Positions 24,040 through 34,768 of a DNA stretch of 64,000 nucleotides are shown here, piece after piece. How positions within the stretch are numbered: the first letter of the stretch is position 1; each line of letters starts with the position of its first letter. The position numbers and the translations under genes were made by a program. The notes below the pieces were generated by a model that was not told where the DNA came from, did no database searches, and saw only the letters and a list, made by a program, of their open reading frames with translations. The stretch covers positions 1,736,001 to 1,800,000 of the forward strand of contig CP053175.1 of the NCBI GenBank assembly GCA_014607495.2, in the 5' to 3' direction. The DNA is from Carposina sasakii (lineage: Eukaryota > Arthropoda > Insecta > Lepidoptera > Carposinidae).

Positions 24040-24424
24040 ACGTAGTGACAGGCAGGCAAATATTGATATGGCGGGATTCTGAGGCGAAAACCACGAAAAT
24101 TTTCGCAGGAAAATTCGAAAATTTTCCGGCATTATTTTCATTTTTCCAGGAAAAAATTGTGTAGCTCATTTATGTAGGCCTAGATAATAGACTTAAAAAC
24201 AAAATTTTATAAACAAACAAAAAGTTCAAAATACTAATGAACCCCATTAAGCGATTAAAACAGCAAGCGTATCACACAATACAAATAAGCTAATTTAAAT
24301 AGTCGCAGAGATACAATTCGCGCGGAAAGCAAATCGGATAATCAAATTAAAAAGCATTTCCTGTAATAACACTGTCGTAACAAAGTCAAGTTTATATTTT
24401 CCTGGCTGTCACACACACCCTGTA
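24040..24424. mobile_element. CCTGGCTGTCA-type inverted-repeat element
   Basis: GTGACAGGCAGGCAAATATT at the left and TTTCCTGGCTGTCACACAC at the right; GAAAATTTTCGCAGGAAAAT inside. Sits between the two copies of the 23380 repeat. Confidence 0.55.
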
Positions 24425-24625
24425 TGTATAACTATTTTTGGTCGTATCGAAAACCATCTCCTCCATCACGATATTTCAAATACCTGGGAAGTGTGGTTTC
24501 CAAAATATTAGACTAAAGTTGAGTAAATAGTACGTTTTTCCATAAATGCACATTGACGCGTGTAGCAAATTTTTTCACATGTAAAACTATGAAAAAATTA
24601 GTATAAGATGCACCATAAATTTCGC
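24425..24625. mobile_element. Family C fragment
   Basis: TTTTTGGTCGTATCG, CATCACGATATTTC, ATAAATGCACATTGACGCG. Confidence 0.55.
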
Positions 24626-25623
24626 GCGTGTCAAGAGAGCCATTAAATTTACAGATATTAAAATAATTTATACGCCCCCTCGTGGGTGAATTTGATGTGA
24701 AATAAAAAATGAATAGGCGTTACTAAATAAACACTTTGGACTGTGGACTGGCGGCTTGTCCTTTGAGCCGAGATGCAATCTATATTTCTCTATATTTATA
24801 ATCTTTCAATTCTAAATAGACGTAATCCGAGTGGATGACCGTACGGATTATTAATGATAAAGATTAATTGGAAAAATTGTCGGATTGAATGCAGACGTTA
24901 TGTTCTAAGCGATTGTGATTGGTTACTGAAATAACGTAGTCCTAAGGGAGATAAATAAACCTGGAGTAGACAAAGACGTACCATAAAAACCAGGTTTCCA
25001 ATCTTTGAAGTATTTTTTACTACGTAGGAAATTAATCCTTATCCTAACTGTAATCCGAGGAAATACATTAAATACTTCATTCTCTTGTGTAATACTGACT
25101 TGTGATTGGTATTCGTACCTTGTCGATATCGCGTTCTAGGATTTCGCATTCGATTGTGGTTCTCTCCTGCATCCGATAGAGTGTAATGTTGGACTTAAGA
25201 TTGTAATTAACGAATAATACTACGTGTTACGCGTAGTTTTTGATCCTATGTCGTGCCGTGTTGCCGTTGCGTTCGTAAGTAAATGGGTCTGCTGGCTGCT
25301 AGTTGCCGTGGAAGGAGAGGAGAGGTGATATATAGAAGCCACTAACTTTCCTGACTTTTGCGGATATTGGACCGCCGACGACCACGGACGGGCACGCACC
25401 GTTAGCCTCGTCGGTGGTGCGCGTTCCCAGCCGTCGGCGCGTCCGCGTCCGTTTTCAACGTGAACCGCTTCACTAGAATACATCAGCTTATAAAATACCT
25501 ACATCTGCGGTGTAGGTAGTTTATTGATCTCATTCCGTGAAATATAATAATAATAATAATAATTTATTTTTCATTTCGTAAGAATCGAAGGAGTTTAACA
25601 GGTAACTAATTTATCTACTTAAT

Positions 25624-25925
25624 ACATATTGAATATCTCAAATTATTTAAATATTTACAACTTAATACCTAATACTTTAACGTCATCTTTAACTATTTAA
25701 ATATTTATAATTTCTTTCAGACGATGAGCGTGGCAACGACACACACAGCATTCTTGGTTTTACTATTTAGTTGGGCCAGTTTTCTTAATTACATTTATTT
25801 GTTTGGCTGGCACCGACTCCAAAAAATAAGTTATAATTATAAATATTTGAATAGTTAAAGATGACTTTGTTAAAGTATTAGGTATTAAGTTGTAAATATT
25901 TAAATAATTTGAGATATTCACTCGG
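25624..25925. repeat. Snapback repeat, about 100-base arms
   Basis: GAATATCTCAAATTATTTAA at the left is inverted as TTAAATAATTTGAGATATTC at the right; TTAATACCTAATACTTTAAC pairs likewise. The loop holds GGCTGGCACCGACTCC. Confidence 0.75.
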
Positions 25926-26019
25926 TTAATTTTTTTTTCTAAAAGTCAGTTTATTTCTCGGTTTTTAGTTGTGTTAATGTGTTGTGGTTTTATATCTGGT
26001 AATCTCCTCATCATCACTA

Positions 26020-26290
26020 TCATTTTTCTCCTTGGACGCATACCTGGGAAGATGTTTCCAAAATATTATGTGATAACTGCGTTTTTCTGCATGAATGCAC
26101 ATAGACGCGCGTAGCAAGATTTTTCACGAGAAATAATTAATATCTGTTTATGAAAAACCTAGCATAAACACTAGACACTATAAATTTCGCCGGATCAAGT
26201 AATTAAATAAAAAAAAAATCCCAGCATTTTTTTTGGTATAAACTTACTTTATTTGATGATGATGATGATGTGGCCACAAAAAAACCCTGT
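26020..26290. mobile_element. Family C element, degenerate
   Basis: GCATACCTGGGAAGATGTTT, TGCACATAGACGCGCGTAGC, CATAAACACTAGACACTA, and an end with GGCCACAAAAAAACCCTG. Confidence 0.6.
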
Positions 26291-26329
26291 TATTCGACCA
26301 ATTAACTGTCCCCTTTCGTAGTTCTGTAG

Positions 26330-27000
26330 CTTCATCATCAGCACAGGTCAGATGTTGATTAATTTCACAAGGAACAAGTTAGCCCTACTACCACTATATA
26401 GTTTACATGACCAATTTTAGATGCTCCCAATCCTACCGTTAAGGAGTTCTGTAGCTTCATCATCAGCACAGACAGATGTTACAAGTAAAACCAACACAAA
26501 CCCATTTATCTAACAGTGTTCTGGCTTCATTCAGCACCCACAGATGTTGATTCAAGTAACGCGTTAGCCCTACATACTACTAAATAGTTTCCATCGACCA
26601 ATTGCGTGTCTCCCAACTCCTAACCGTTAAGGAGTTCGCTTCATCATCGGCACTATCAGATGGACGTAACACGGCCCTACACACTACTAAATAATTTTCA
26701 CGCATGGCCGTACGACCTGCTACGGACGGACGCGCACCACGGACGCTCCGTTTCACACGATCCGTGGTGCGGACTGGTGCGCGTCCGTCCGCCCTACACA
26801 CTACTAAATAGTTTTCATCGACCAATCGCGTCTCTCAACTCCACCGTGGGTATCTTCATCAACCCACTTTAGATGTTTATTCTAACACGTTAGCCCTACA
26901 TACCAAGTTTCCATTGACCAATTGCAGTACTGTATCCTACTCCTAACCGTTAAGGAGTTCTGTAGCTTCATCATCAGCACAGCAGCATTAGATGTTACCG
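26330..27000 (+). repeat. Degenerate tandem array, about 115-base unit
   Basis: GTTCTGTAGCTTCATCATCA recurs with GTTAGCCCTAC, TTTCCATCGACCAATTGC and CTCCTAACCGTTAAGGAG. Unit starts are near 26330, 26446, 26519, 26633, 26852 and 26956; several are shortened. Confidence 0.65.
26705..26792. mobile_element. GC-rich palindrome inside the tandem array
   Basis: CGGACGGACGCGCACCACGG inverted as GGTGCGCGTCCGTCCG. The flanks repeat GCCCTACACACTACTAAATA. A related sequence lies near 25375-25450. Confidence 0.55.
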
Positions 27001-27039
27001 ATACCTGATTACGTAACAAAGCACCATACCATACACCTA

Positions 27040-27440
27040 CGGCATCAGATACTGACCTGGTGAAAATGGGACCACCTCAGAAGTGATCTTATCCAACCAA
27101 AAAAACATTATTTTTGAAATCCGTTTATAATTAGAAATATGAAATACATAAAAAAAATTTATCGAGACGAATTACTTTTTTTGAAGTCGGTTAAAAACAC
27201 CACTTAAAATCTATTTTAGTAAGACACAATTTAAAATCGTTGTTTTTGACATGCTCTTACCCGAACAACATTACTTTTTCCAGACATGTACTTTTGCAAT
27301 ATTATTCAGATAAGAACAGTCCACCCTATTTAACTGGAAATGAACGCCTTTTTGTTAATCTTGCTTTAAGTTCACGCCAAAGAAACGAGGCTCTAAAACG
27401 GTAGCAATGCCATTGCCAAAATTTTAAAATTATCGGCAAA
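27040..27440. other. Repeat tail and unique sequence
   Basis: TTACTTTTTTTGAAGTCGGT near 27170 is a widespread lepidopteran repeat motif. The rest is unassigned. Confidence 0.3.
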
Positions 27441-27665
27441 TTCCTTTGTGTTACGAATTTATACGCACCTCACGGATGCCCATGACTTCGTTCGCGAAAA
27501 CTTTAGAATTCCCGCTATTCCGGTTCCCGCGGGAATTTCGATTTCGGGAAATCCCTTCTTATCGGATGACTGTGGTATACAAAGAACACACCCTCCAAGG
27601 TTCGGGCATCTGCGATCAGCAGGCTGTGCATTTATTTGCAGTCATTCCAAAGTAAACATTTTATA
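27440..27665. mobile_element. Helitron-associated repeat fragment
   Basis: GACTTCGTTCGCGAAAAC, then TCCCTTCTTATCGGATGACT and AAAGAACACACCCTCCAAGG; matches 16728-16930. Confidence 0.45.
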
Positions 27666-27795
27666 CTCGTAACTATATGGTTCAATGAGGAAAGGTTTAG
27701 GTAGATTTCAGAGTAATTCAGTGTATAAATTTTATTATGATATTCTCTTCCCATGCCGTCGGTTAACTAACTAGGTATCTTTTGTGTACCTATGC

Positions 27796-28188
27796 TAGGG
27801 TTGCCATCTCAAAACTTTGAAAACCAGGATTTGAAGAAAAAATACCAGGACATTTCGATTAAAAGCCAGAACTATACATGAGCGAGCCCAGTGACAATAC
27901 GATTGGAGAGAGTTAGTGGCGTGCGAATTTCAAAACATAGGCCTTTAACACATTCAGTGCCAGCGACTACATATTTGCTTCTTTTAGGCTTTCTACAGGT
28001 GCCGCTGACGCTTATTTGCGTTGTCGCACTAGGCGTTGACCTGATATCAGAACCCTTAGAAAACCTGGTGATAGCGAATATGTCAGGGCTCTTAAACTCA
28101 GGACGATTCTTAAAAACTATCCAGGACAGCCCAGGGCACCCCAAAAAGCAGGACATGTCCTGGGAAAACAGGACGGTTTGCAACCCTA
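27796..28188. mobile_element. TAGGGTTGC-ended inverted-repeat element
   Basis: 393 bases with ends TAGGGTTGC / GCAACCCTA and subterminal CCAGGACATTT and AAAACAGGACGG. The open frames on both strands inside it have no known domain. Confidence 0.6.
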
Positions 28189-28448
28189 ACCTACGCCCTA
28201 CCTACTAAACCTAAAAGTCACAGGTGTAGCTACACTAAAAACATCCAGAAAGATGTGGGAATTAGACAGCAAGAAGAAAGGGCGTAAACAAAATCTAGCA
28301 TCTCAGCCAATAGGCAAATAGAACATCCGTCTAATGAACACGCCTTCTTGGCAAAAATCTCATACATTTACCATTTCATCTAGTACACCGAGCTGAAATT
28401 CGCTGTGTATGACTCATCAATGAATATTTAGTTTTGCGCTGTTCGTGG

Positions 28449-28645
28449 GCTTCACCAGAATACGTCAGCTCTTTCCGTGCATGTCGTAAGAGTTGGGGTA
28501 AGGAACTCGGGAGCGTTCTCTCGATTAGAAAGCTATCCATGATCTTTTACATCTGATCCAGCTATGATAAGCGTTTCATCGTGAGACATTCATCGTGGTC
28601 GTGCAGTTCTGGCTACCTGTTATTTGGGAACACGACCATGTGTGT
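28449..28645 (+). mobile_element. Family E copy
   Basis: CACCAGAATACGTCAGC to GTTATTTGGGAACACGACC. Confidence 0.65.
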
Positions 28646-28849
28646 TAGCATGAGTGTATGCTAACATGAGCTAAAATAAACATTTTGTGTTATCGCACAT
28701 CAATTCACTTTACGACACAGCGATAGGCGAGAGCGAAAAAAATAAAATTTCAGATTTATAACTTTATTTCAATATAGGTACTTAGTATTGTAAATTCACG
28801 GGTCTACAGAGTCCCGATACTTCGAGAGGCGTCCATCGGGCCGTAGCCA

Positions 28850-29080
28850 AGATCATAGAGGAATACGATGTCATAGAGTGCTAATGTCATAAAACTGTTT
28901 CGATACACCATTAGACTTCGATTTCGGTGCCTCACAATTCCAGTCCTTGACACTTAGATTCTATAAGTGTAATGTATAGTAATATACTACATTACTAATG
29001 TATTGTAACGTATAGTAATGTAATCTTAGTGTCAAGGACTGGAATGGTGAGGCACCGAAAAGTCTAATGGTGCATCGAAA
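28850..29080. mobile_element. Palindromic element, AATTCCAGTCCTTGACAC arms
   Basis: GGTGCCTCACAATTCCAGTC at the left mirrors GACTGGAATGGTGAGGCACC at the right. A longer, cleaner copy lies at 44969-45245. Confidence 0.75.
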
Positions 29081-29180
29081 CATGTCGATATGGTGTGTGA
29101 TACACATGGCGGATACCATCGCCGAGCGCACAATATGATACAACGATGGTCCCCGCCATGTGCAAAGACTATAGAAGTGC

Positions 29181-29355
29181 AGCCCCCTGATTACCTAATT
29201 TGCAATGGCAAAGCCGAAGCAAAGCGATAGCGAAAATTGTACAATACATATTCGCCTTTGAAATTAATTTTACGTAATACGAATTTGACAAGCAATCAGA
29301 GATTTTTGTACAATTTTTGCTATTGCTAGTAAGGTAATAAGGGGGCAGATCTATG
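29181..29355. mobile_element. Family D element
   Basis: GCCCCCTGATTACCTAATTT to GTAAGGTAATAAGGGGGC; the interior has AAAGCGATAGCGAAAATTGT. Confidence 0.7.
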
Positions 29356-30145
29356 TCGTGCGATGGAAACCTAAGGTTATGGGCTATTATAGAGTTGAAT
29401 GTTGGATGACTGGGTAAGGGCTAATTATATGGAGGCTATATTCAAATACATATACCTAGTTACTGTATTAGGTAAACCTGTGTTTCTAGTCCATTATGGG
29501 AAAATAAGAATTTAAAGTTCTAGGTCTCGTAATTTTAAGTTATGAAACTGGTCCTTTTCTGACGTTTTTTGATCTTGCTAACTATTAACATTGAATTAAT
29601 CTTTCAATTGAATCATCCGCATGAAGAAACGTCAATACAAACTTAATTTTTAACGACGATGTCTTTTTCTGTTATCAGGAGAAGCAAGACGACATATTGT
29701 GTGCCAATTCGAAATTTAAATTAAATCTACCTACACGTTTAATTTACCTACACATTTGCTGCAAGTGGGTTCAATATGAAATATTAGTATGTTGTAAAAA
29801 AGGTTTTCATGGAATTTTTATGAAATTCGAAAACCCCACTGTTGCAGACAGTTTCGTCGAGAGTGGGTGGCAACCTAGACCTACCTACCTTCCTTCCTAG
29901 TTACTTTTAGATTACTAATAGATATACGGTACGTAGGCAGATATAAGTCCCAACCAATGAGACTTTGTTCGTAAATTGATTCAAAGTTCACCGACACCAA
30001 CAATTTAAGATTCTCGCCTATACAAGTCTAAATTTAACACCATGATGCTCCGATCAAAGGTATCGGCACGAGTAGCAATACAATGCCGACCCAGAAAATT
30101 TCTTTTCCCGCCCATCGCAAGCCACCGTTAATGACCAGCAAGGCG
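29356..30145. other. No recognised feature
   Basis: AT-rich; small tandem ACCTACC pieces near 29875-29900. Confidence 0.3.
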
Positions 30146-30442
30146 TCAATCACAATAATTGACAGTCTCTGGTTTTGCTATTTTGGTCGTTCTTACAAGA
30201 CGCGGCCGCCACGTGAGGTTCACTCTGGCAACAATTAAAAATAACATTACATAAAGCTGATGGCAACGGGTGAATAAGCTACCTACCTTTTTTTCTGCCA
30301 ATTCAAAATGTAACCTCAAAATCATATCAACAATAGAACGTGTGCATATGACAACAGAATACATAAACAATGAAAATAATCCATGATTGCGCTTGGTAAT
30401 ATGCTGGTAGAGCTCTGATGGTATCGGAAATGTCTCTTTCAT
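30146..30442 (-). CDS. Weak exon candidate, unrecognised protein
   Basis: Open frame of 98 codons from the ATG at 30442 (MKETFPIPSELYQH...), in a stretch with no recognised repeat. Inside it are possible donors (GAAAAAAAG|GTAGGTAGC and CGTCTT|GTAAGAACG), so only part may be coding. An upstream short ORF on the same strand starts near 30487. No family is recognised. The overlapping plus-strand candidate at 30501-30710 shows that open frames here may be chance. Confidence 0.2.
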   Translation of the reverse strand: MKETFPIPSELYQHITKRNHGLFSLFMYSVVICTRSIVDMILRLHFELAEKKVGSLFTRCHQLYVMLFLIVARVNLTWRPRLVRTTKIAKPETVNYCD

Positions 30443-30500
30443 GTAACAATACAAAACATGAAGGAAAAGAGTAAAAACACGGCCATTTTCATCCAACACG

Positions 30501-30710
30501 ATGAGACGCGAAAACGGCGGAGGATTGGTGAAATTATTGGAAAAATTTAGTTACCCGTTCGACGTCGACGTCGCTTCCAGTACACAGTCTTTTGCCACTA
30601 CCACCACCGTTGTAAGCCATCGTGCACCACTAAACAACACAAATTTCACAGATTCGCGTTTCGTAATTACTGAAACGAGTACACCACCTTCCACGGCGGT
30701 CGCGAGCTGA
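30501..30710 (+). CDS. Weak ORF candidate, Ser/Thr-rich, unrecognised
   Basis: ATG-initiated frame (MRRENGGGLVKLLEKF...) with a good splice donor GTAAGC after about 38 codons (CCACCGTT|GTAAGC). It is unusually GC-balanced for the area and could be a first exon or part of a divergent promoter. No matching downstream exon was found. Confidence 0.15.
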   Translation: MRRENGGGLVKLLEKFSYPFDVDVASSTQSFATTTTVVSHRAPLNNTNFTDSRFVITETSTPPSTAVAS

Positions 30711-30970
30711 CTAACTGAACGAATGAAATTGTAATAATTTAGTGAATGATTGAATGGAAATATGACAGATCTTGACGTAGCCTTGACAATGTTGCCAGGT
30801 ATTTAAAAATGTTAAGAATGCGTTCATCTTCGCATTTTGCGAAACGTCATCTGTATTTTAAGGATGAAAGAAAATGTTTATGAAGAATATTATCATTAAC
30901 ATTTTCCTATTTTAGTTAGTTTGTAAGTTGTAAAGTGTTAATTCACGATAAATTACTTATTCATTTCATC

Positions 30971-31130
30971 ATCATCATCATTTCAGCCCTGGGAAGTCCA
31001 CTGCTGGACATAGGCCTCCCCCGACAACCTCCATACCGACCTGTCGGAACCAGCCTGCATCCAACCGATGCCCGCGACTTTGGCCAGGTCGTCCGTCCAT
31101 CCTGCGGGTGGCCTTTCCACGCTGCGTTTA
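30971..31130 (-). mobile_element. RTE-type LINE C-terminal fragment
   Basis: The reverse strand reads RPPAGWTDDLAKVAG, WMQAGSDRSVWR and GEAYVQQWTSQG, then a GATGATGATG tail: the end of an RTE ORF with its short-repeat tail. Confidence 0.8.
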
Positions 31131-31225
31131 TTATTCATTTATTGAAACGAAATTATTATCAAGACTCCGGAATAAAATAATTTGATTCGTTTGCGACTTC
31201 CCATCTTCGGGAACTTTGATGCAAG

Positions 31226-31465
31226 GGGCACATTGATACACTACCAATTGGTCTAGTAGGTAGAGACCCTGCCTGCGACGCCATAGGTCCTCGATTCGAG
31301 GTGCAAACATTGATATGATGAATATCGATGTTTGTTTCCGAGTCATGAATGTTTCTTAAACTTATCTATGTATTTATATACCGTTGCTTAGTACCCACGA
31401 CATAAGACCTTAGGGATCTTAGTGTGAGACTAGGTTAATGTGTTGTGTAGTGTATAAAAAAAATA
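31226..31465 (+). mobile_element. SINE-1 copy
   Basis: GGTCTAGTAGGTAGAGACCC head, B box TCCTCGATTCGAGG, body GTTTCCGAGTCATGAATG to GAGACTAGGTTAATGTG. Confidence 0.8.
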
Positions 31466-31841
31466 TTCGCTATCGATTTGATGTAGTCGAACGGCATCAA
31501 CACTAAAACTTGTCTGTTAAAATCTCAGAATTGAAGTTACAACCGCACTAAGATTCGGTCACCCAACAGCGTACAGGAGCATATGTATGTATGACTTTTG
31601 AGTGCAGCCGAATAAAAATAAATGTTAATATGTGTTTCAACGATTTCCTGTGTCATCCATCATAAGATAATTTTAACATACCATAGGCGAGTTAGTATAT
31701 TCAGTAATCATTATCACTGTCATTACTCTTGTCTGTCCCTATGTAGTCTACTAAGATCTTCAAAACCAGAACGCAACACATTTTAATGCTATTTTTATAA
31801 GTAAATAGAGTTATTCAAGAGAAAGGTTTATATGTATAATA

Positions 31842-32410
31842 ACTAGAGACCCGTCCCGTCTTTGCATGGGTGCAATGGTTGAATGATTTTTTACTATGAC
31901 GACTTAAGCCGTAGATATGGGGTTTTCATGCCAATCGAATTAGAATTATTTATTTTTCCATACATATAATATAATACGTATAATTACGGGGTAGGCATTT
32001 TTCCATAAAAAAGCTATTGTAGAGTTGTTATTGGTGTAGTAGGTAGTGGCCCTACCTGCAACGCCATAGGTCCTGGGTTCGAATCCCGGTAGGTGCAAAC
32101 ATTAATATAATGAATATTGATGTTTGTTTCCGAGTCATGGATGTTTCTATACTTATCAATGTATTTATATACCGTTGCTTAGTACCCACGACACAAGACC
32201 TCAGGGATCTTAGTGTGGGACTAGGTCAATGTGTTGTGAAGTTTGTGAATATTTATTTATTTATTTATATATACTTTTTGTTAATCACTATATCTATTAA
32301 AAAAACCGCATCAATATCCGTTCCCTAGTTTGAAAGATCTAAGCATACCTACATAGGGACAGACAGCAGAAAGCGACATTGTTTTATAATACTCGTATGT
32401 AGTGATTGTA
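31842..32410 (-). mobile_element. Helitron-like element split by SINE-1
   Basis: ACTAGAGACCCGTCCCGTCT at the left. The element resumes after the SINE with CCGTTCCCTAGTTTGAAAGA and ends near ATACTCGTATGTAGTG. The same right part is at 56590-56710. Confidence 0.6.
32022..32275 (+). mobile_element. SINE-1, full length, nested
   Basis: Head with GTAGTAGGTAGTGGCCCTAC, B box GGGTTCGAATCCC, full body and a TATTTATTTATTTAT tail. Confidence 0.85.
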
Positions 32411-32599
32411 TGTGTATATGTGTTATTGTTGTGTGTCATGCATGTGTTACGAAAACACTGTGTCATTAATTCAGAAGCATTGTTTTTAAGTTTTATACTT
32501 ATTTTTATGAGAAAAGATTTAAATAAATACCTACAGATTGTGAAAATATTTTGTGTTTTTTTTCCTATCCCCATCGATTTTTGGATTGAAAACGTTTAT

Positions 32600-32869
32600 T
32601 AGTCTCTCTATGTGAAGTCAAAATAATATTAAAAATTGTGCCACGTCTGTTGGTAGGTGGAGACAGTGCCCATATAAAGTTTTGCATCCTCCTTTTTTTT
32701 ATATTTATTTAAATTTCTACATAACTCACAATAGTTCGTGCCAACAGTGTACAATGTATTCCCTCAAAAGAAGGTAGGCTTACCAATTTTTTGCGTTAAA
32801 AGAAACTTAAATGTAGTAATTCAAACTTAAATTACATATCATCTTGTAAAATATTAAAATTGTAAATGT
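32600..32869. other. No recognised feature
   Basis: AT-rich. Confidence 0.3.
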
Positions 32870-32871
32870 AA

Positions 32872-32965
32872 ATTGTTGTGGTTAGAGCACTGACACGCGG
32901 AATGCAGAGGTCGTGGGTTCGATTCCCACCCGGGTGAGGAATTTTTTCCATTTCTTTATTAATAA
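32872..32965 (+). mobile_element. SINE-3 tRNA-like unit
   Basis: GTGGTTAGAGCACTGAC, GGTCGTGGGTTCGATTCCCA, then TTTCCATTTCTTTATTAAT as in 50102-50220. The anticodon arm is not canonical, so not called a tRNA gene. Confidence 0.7.
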
Positions 32966-33136
32966 TTTTATAAAATTGTTTTTTCCTTAACCGCAGTAAA
33001 AAATTCTGTAAAAATGAACGCATCAATTTATCATTAATAAATTGTCCTGTTACCTACGTCTTCTCTTTTTACCTATCACCTTTTTTAACCTGTGGCTTGT
33101 CTGACTGACTGACGTCTCTTTTCTTTGTGTTGATAA

Positions 33137-33175
33137 ATGGAACCAAACAAAATAATTCCAACGAAACTTTTATAA
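33137..33175 (+). other. Upstream ORF before zinc-finger start
   Basis: A 12-codon ORF begins at ATGGAACC and ends in TAA, 35 bases before the chosen start codon of the zinc-finger gene. It is out of frame with the main coding sequence. If the transcript starts upstream, it could lower translation of the main frame; this is inference. Confidence 0.35.
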
Positions 33176-33210
33176 ATAACTCTATATATTATCACTGTAA
33201 TTACAATATA

Positions 33211-34768
33211 ATGAGCATGTACTTTAGCCCAGATGAAGACAAAATTAAAATTGAATACATTGAACTATTAAAAAATGACCCTTTATCGCCTTTCTCTCTC
33301 GATGTTCCTGAAGCAAAATTGAACAAAGTAGGTAAATTTGTCCATTTAATAACATAAATCATCCATATTTGCCCTAAATATAACGTTTATTTACATCGTT
33401 CTAGCTTATCAGCTTAAAAATTGAATCACAAATACGAAATATGCTTTACAGCATAGTACACCAAGTGATCTACATTGTTAAGTATCCGATCTTTGCTATG
33501 GGCGTCAGGTCCAGTCCAATGTCCATTAACTAAGTGTATAATATTACACTGGGTCCAGCGACTTACCCTTCATCCGATGGAACCACGCACGAGGGTGGCT
33601 ACGCTCAGGGGTGTTAGGGCGGTCAGCACAGGTCACAAGATATTCCAGTCCAAACATCACATAGTTATCCACCGGTATCACTAGTACGAAGTCCAGGAGG
33701 AGAGAGATGCCTCGAAATATGAGTTAAACGGTTTTTGAGAATGTTCTATTGCGTTCGCGACGGCGGTTGGTTGGCAACAGACAGCCCGTTGTATGAAATC
33801 GGGCTATAGATAGCCCTGTTGTAGCCCGTGGATCTACCAAGCCAATGGCATGGGTTGATCAAAATCCAGTTCGTCATGAACCCAGAAAAAGAATTTAAAA
33901 ACTACTTGGAACATGTATTTCCAGATTGTGTTACCTTATCCACATGAAGAAAAACAGATAATCACATCTTCATATGCATTTCTTTTGTGAATTTACCTCT
34001 ATATATTGTTTTATGTACAATAAAGAATAACTTGAAGTTTTTTAATGATAATGTTTGTTTCAGACACAAGATGATGACAATTATGTAACATGGTACAAAA
34101 ATATTGATGAAGAGGGTAAATTTTTATGCAAATTTTGCAATTCCTGTTACTCTACAGTTCAAACAATAAGATGGCATGTGAAAATAAAACATTCTACTGA
34201 AGCTGAACATATTAAGAAACAATTATCTGCCAGAAAAAGAAATGGGCCGTCAAAATGCCATATTTGTGGACTCACTTTTCAATTACTGGAACATTTAATA
34301 TCACACATAAATAGGGAACATGATTTTAAAAACATTAACCTCTCCTGCAAATATTGTAATGCTGTGTTTGAAAATATGGACCAACTGAAATGTCATCTTG
34401 CGAATGGACATAAAAAACTATTTACAGAACATACCTGTAAAACATGTGGATACAGAACTTCCAAGATATCCCACTTTAAGCAACATCAAAATACACATAA
34501 TAAAGAAAATGCCAAAAAATGTAGTTACTGTGATTATTCAACAAATCATTTACCAAATTTAAAGGTACATGAGTATATACATTTGGATATCAAACCATAT
34601 GATTGTGATTTTAAACAATGTAAATACAAATCTGCTTCCAAATCATCATTAAAAAGTCACCAATTGCAACACAATCGTGAGGATAACATGTTATTCTGTG
34701 ATAAATGCAGTTATAGTACAGTTTATAAACAAACATTGAAAAGACATTATGAACTAAGAAGCCACTAA
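33211..34768 (+). CDS. C2H2 zinc-finger protein, two coding exons (273 aa)
   Basis: Coding exons are 33211-33327 and 34064-34768, joined in phase 0 through a GTAGGT donor and a TTTCAG acceptor. The product is 273 residues and probably a nuclear DNA-binding protein. The first 39 residues (MSMYFSPDEDKIKIEY...) are acidic and hold no finger. The second exon carries seven C2H2 fingers: three with a four-residue His spacing, then HTCKTC, KKCSYC, a CX4C finger (YDCDFKQC) and a last finger with HX5H. The start at 33211 is the first ATG in frame; an upstream ATG at 33137 opens a 12-codon uORF that stops at 33175. A further 5' exon cannot be excluded. A possible poly(A) signal AATAAA lies at 35073-35078. 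It converges with the ferredoxin gene. Targets are unknown and the orthologue was not recognised. Confidence 0.85.
33328..34063. other. Intron of first zinc-finger gene
   Basis: 736-base intron. The segment around 33475-33900 has mixed composition and no recognised family; AATAAAGAATAACTTGAAG near 34020 is a LINE-tail-like scrap. Confidence 0.5.

Larger units (their letters stand above)
23380..25545 (+). repeat. Large imperfect direct repeat with block gains/losses
   Basis: Copy 1 (about 23387-23880) and copy 2 (about 24627-25545) are collinear from CGTGTCAAGAGAGCCATTAA to TAGAATACATCAGCT. Copy 2 carries many extra blocks of 5 to 60 bases that copy 1 lacks. Both run into a family E fragment. 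Confidence 0.7.

Noticed and set aside
25220..25483. Minus-strand open frame with basic residues
   Set aside because: Falls in the repeated 23-25 kb region and its GC-rich palindrome; no domain.
26330..27000. CRISPR-like array
   Set aside because: Units of about 115 bases with degenerate copies in a eukaryotic genome; it is a minisatellite.
27891..28208. 105-codon open frame
   Set aside because: It lies within a TAGGGTTGC-ended inverted-repeat element and has no recognised domain.
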